The notes under the pieces are model-generated. The model saw only the letters and a program-made list of their open reading frames with translations. It was not told where the DNA came from and made no database searches. The position numbers and the translations under genes are program-made. A DNA stretch of 7,508 bases, from assembly GCA_902494295.1 (NCBI GenBank), contig CABUSL010000105.1, positions 1 through 7,508 on the forward strand. The letters run 5' to 3'. The first letter of the stretch is position 1; each line of letters starts with the position of its first letter. Of this stretch, positions 5,717-7,508 are shown piece after piece. The DNA is from an uncultured Collinsella sp. Its GTDB lineage: Bacteria; Actinomycetota; Coriobacteriia; Coriobacteriales; Coriobacteriaceae.

Positions 5717-7021
5717 TTAGGCGCGCTCGGCACGAGCGAGCTCGGCAGCGACGAGCTTGACGGCCAGCACCAGCACATCGAGCGCGGCCTCCAGGTCCTC
5801 GACCGTGGGATAGCTCGGCGCGATGCGGATGTTGGTATCGCGCGGGTCCTTGCCATAGGGCCAGGTAGCACCGGCCGGCGTGAGCTTGACGCCCAGGTCG
5901 GCGCAAAGCGCAGCAACCTTCTGGGCCGAGCCCTCGGGACCATCGAAGCTTACAAAGTAGCCGCCGCGAGGATGCGTCCAAGTAGCGCAGCCCGTCTCGC
6001 CCAGGCCCTCGGTGAGCTTGCGCTCAACGGCCTCAAAGCGCGGGCGCAAGAACTCGGCATGCTTTTTCATGTGCTCCTTGACCGCCTCGATGGTGGGAAG
6101 GAAACGCACGTGGCGCAGTTGGTTGAGCTTATCGGCGCTGATGAGGCCGGCCTTCAGGCGCTTGGAGAACTCCGCGATAACCGCGGGGCTCGCACCGATA
6201 AAGCCGATACCGGCACCCGGGAAAGTGATCTTGGACGTCGAGGCGAATGCCACCACGCGGTCCTCGGTGCCCGCCGTGCGGGCAAGATCGAAGATGTTGG
6301 CGAGCTTGTCGGTCTCGTCGTACAGGTCGTGCACGCAGTAAGCGTTGTCCCAGAAGATGCGGAAATCGGGCGCGGCCGTGGGCATCTCGACCAAGCGGCG
6401 CACAGTGTCCTCGCTAAAGGTGATGCCCGTGGGGTTGGAATACTTGGGCACGCACCAGATGCCTTTGATGGAGTCGTCGGCGGCAACGAGGCGCTCGATC
6501 TCGTCCATATCGGGGCCGTTGTCGGTCATCGCGACGGGAACGTTCTCGATACCCAAGTCGGCGGTAATGCCAAAGTGGCGATCGTAGCCGGGAACCGGGC
6601 ACAGGAACTTGACCTTCTTGCCGTCGTGCGCTGCCTCGTAAGCCTCCCAAGGGTCGCTACCACACGAGCCGCAACGCCAGAACATACCGGCGATATCGTG
6701 CTCGATCAGCAAGCTCGACGAGCCCAGCACGAGCGTCTGCTCGGCGGGGCAACCCAGGAACTCCCCTGCCAGCTTGCGTGCCGAGGGAATGCCCTCAAAG
6801 CAGCCGTAGTTGGAGCAGTCGACGTTGCCGTCGTGCAGATCGGCATCGGCATTGAGGATATCGAGCATGGGTCGAGAGATGTCCACCTGGGAGGGCGACG
6901 GCTTGCCGCGGGCCATGTCGAGCGCCAGGCCCTTGGCCTTGACCTCGGCGACCTCGGCTTTGAGCGCCTCGATGGCGGCATCGAGTTCGGTGGTTTCCAT
7001 CTTCTGGTAGATCGTCTGCAT
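5717..7021 (-). CDS. PLP-dependent aminotransferase class I/II, aspartate aminotransferase subgroup Ic type
   Basis: This cytoplasmic fold-type I PLP enzyme probably moves amino groups between aspartate or a related amino acid and 2-oxoglutarate. The 434-residue protein has the N-terminal signature ARGKPSPSQVDISRPMLDIL (37-56) and NYGCFEGIPSARKLAGEFLG (71-90). SNPTG occupies 195-199, and WDNAY carries Asp225 and Tyr228. The PLP-binding lysine is Lys264 in STSKITFPGAGIGFIG, and Arg399 in NIRIAPSYP is the likely carboxylate-binding arginine. The KPSP signature and the STSKITFPGAG segment match the actinobacterial AspAT group (PF12897, as I recall it) better than E. coli AspC. An unusual CGSC occurs at residues 117-120. 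The ATG start (7021-7019) has an AAGG-type ribosome site eight bases upstream; Met8 has none. Exact substrate specificity cannot be read from the sequence. Confidence 0.92.
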   Translation of the reverse strand: MQTIYQKMETTELDAAIEALKAEVAEVKAKGLALDMARGKPSPSQVDISRPMLDILNADADLHDGNVDCSNYGCFEGIPSARKLAGEFLGCPAEQTLVLGSSSLLIEHDIAGMFWRCGSCGSDPWEAYEAAHDGKKVKFLCPVPGYDRHFGITADLGIENVPVAMTDNGPDMDEIERLVAADDSIKGIWCVPKYSNPTGITFSEDTVRRLVEMPTAAPDFRIFWDNAYCVHDLYDETDKLANIFDLARTAGTEDRVVAFASTSKITFPGAGIGFIGASPAVIAEFSKRLKAGLISADKLNQLRHVRFLPTIEAVKEHMKKHAEFLRPRFEAVERKLTEGLGETGCATWTHPRGGYFVSFDGPEGSAQKVAALCADLGVKLTPAGATWPYGKDPRDTNIRIAPSYPTVEDLEAALDVLVLAVKLVAAELARAERA

Positions 7022-7062
7022 GGGTGCGACCTTTCGCGAAGCGGTACGTTGCAGTTCGTCTA

Positions 7063-7068
7063 AGTATA
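7063..7068 (-). promoter_or_regulatory. Candidate -10 box of the aminotransferase gene
   Basis: TATACT on the minus strand lies 41 bases before the aminotransferase ATG. Its context CTATACTT with CGAA three bases later is the same as before tatA. No good -35 hexamer is present at 16-19 bases. Confidence 0.5.
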
Positions 7069-7160
7069 GACCGCCACCGCCGCAACGGTATGAAGCCGTG
7101 ATAGATTAAGTCCATCGCAATGAATTACGAATCGCCGCGTATGCCGGCGTGAAGCGCCCA

Positions 7161-7166
7161 AGGAGG
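7161..7166 (+). promoter_or_regulatory. Strong ribosome binding site of the small plus-strand gene
   Basis: AGGAGG lies four bases before the ATG at 7171. It is the main evidence that this small open frame is translated. Confidence 0.8.
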
Positions 7167-7170
7167 CACT

Positions 7171-7425
7171 ATGGAGTACGGATCGTTCCAGGCCGAGGAA
7201 TTCGGCGACCTGCAGCGCCTGGTCGACGGACTGTTTTACGACCGCCACGCCATCGACCGCCTGGATCTGATCGTACAGGCCGAAATCTTGGACCTGGCGC
7301 CCGACCTCATGGAAATCGTGAACCTTTTGCCGCCCGGCTACTACGACCGCCAGTCACTTTGCGACCAGCTCAACTCCGCCTTGGCCGCCCACGGCTGGGG
7401 CGCCGTCTACGGCACCGTGGAATAA
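7171..7425 (+). CDS. Small acidic protein of unknown function (84 residues)
   Basis: I do not recognise the family. The 84-residue product starts MEYGSFQAEEFGDL and is acidic and amphipathic, with no signal peptide or membrane span. The first two thirds look helical, with regular Leu/Ile spacing (DLQRLVDGLFYDRHAIDRL, then IVQAEILDLAPDLMEIVNLL). A Pro-Pro-Gly-Tyr-Tyr turn follows, then a helix DRQSLCDQLNSALAAHG and a short end WGAVYGTVE. AGGAGG four bases before the ATG and third-position GC bias support real coding. It is transcribed away from the aminotransferase. A cytoplasmic helical adaptor or small regulatory protein is possible, but nothing in the sequence fixes a role. Confidence 0.8.
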   Translation: MEYGSFQAEEFGDLQRLVDGLFYDRHAIDRLDLIVQAEILDLAPDLMEIVNLLPPGYYDRQSLCDQLNSALAAHGWGAVYGTVE

Positions 7426-7477
7426 GCCTCGAGGCCGGCATTTGGCCCGTTTCCCGACCCTGGCGAGGCTTGTTTTA
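7424..7477 (+). terminator. Candidate terminator of the 84-residue gene
   Basis: AAGCCTCG (7424-7431, overlapping the stop codon) pairs perfectly over eight bases with CGAGGCTT (7464-7471), which is followed by GTTTTA. The 32-base loop contains a second small stem, GGCC/GGCC with a seven-base loop. The long loop and short T-run make this less certain than a classic terminator. The left arm can also pair within itself as GCCTCGAGGC. Confidence 0.45.
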
Positions 7478-7508
7478 GGGCTTGTGGCCAAAAAAGGGCA
7501 AATATGAG

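Larger units (their letters stand above)
7022..7170. other. Divergent intergenic region between the aminotransferase and the small plus-strand gene
   Basis: This 149-base spacer carries the aminotransferase promoter region on the minus strand and must carry the start signals of the 84-residue gene on the plus strand. It contains the -10-like TATACT described separately and two small dyads: ACGG/CCGT around 7085-7099, and CGCCG/CGGCG with a seven-base loop at 7133-7149. The second dyad ends 11 bases before the AGGAGG of the plus-strand gene. I see no tRNA or larger RNA gene. Confidence 0.7.

Noticed and set aside
5972..7063. A 363-codon plus-strand frame opposite the aminotransferase
   Set aside because: It is an antisense shadow in codon register with a gene that has an intact PLP lysine and substrate arginine.
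7504..7508. ATG at the right edge as the start of another plus-strand gene
   Set aside because: Only five bases are visible. The purine-rich run before it is suggestive, but no coding evidence exists within the window.

Overview
The window is GC-rich bacterial DNA. Seven genes are packed on the minus strand and one small gene lies on the plus strand at the right edge. The protein set suggests a high-GC anaerobic or gut actinobacterium of the class Coriobacteriia, with a Collinsella-like genome as my best guess. The set comprises a large zinc-ribbon topoisomerase I with a lysine-rich tail, a minimal Tat operon, [NiFe]-hydrogenase nickel-insertion genes, a STAS anti-sigma antagonist and a subgroup-Ic aspartate aminotransferase. 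This taxonomic assignment is inference from gene content and composition, not from a search.

Layout, read in the direction of minus-strand transcription from right to left: a PLP aminotransferase (7021-5717); a one-domain STAS protein (5650-5336); a 153-base gap with a promoter-like -10 box, a dyad and a leader hairpin; tatA (5182-4595, GTG start); tatC (4595-3804, overlapping the tatA stop by one base); hypA (3797-3441, six bases after tatC); hypB (3385-2702); and topA (2647-56, TTG start). To the right of the aminotransferase is a 149-base divergent intergenic region. After it come an 84-residue protein of unknown function (7171-7425, plus strand) and a long inverted repeat that may end its transcript. 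The left 55 bases follow the topA stop and contain a perfect 12-bp tandem duplication.

The clearest functional unit is tatA-tatC-hypA-hypB. HypA and HypB deliver nickel to the large subunit of [NiFe]-hydrogenases, and Tat exports folded, cofactor-loaded complexes such as periplasm-facing hydrogenases. The tight spacing suggests that cofactor insertion and export are co-expressed. No hydrogenase structural gene is in the window. topA follows hypB by 54 bases and may be read through.

The most unusual protein is the topoisomerase. Its catalytic core carries motifs I associate with archaeal topoisomerase I rather than E. coli TopA (ISYPRVDNTVYP around the active tyrosine). It then has four tetracysteine zinc ribbons and a repetitive AKKTT tail. 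I see no CRISPR array, IS element, tRNA, rRNA or prophage gene, and no strong evidence for a wholly new multi-gene system.
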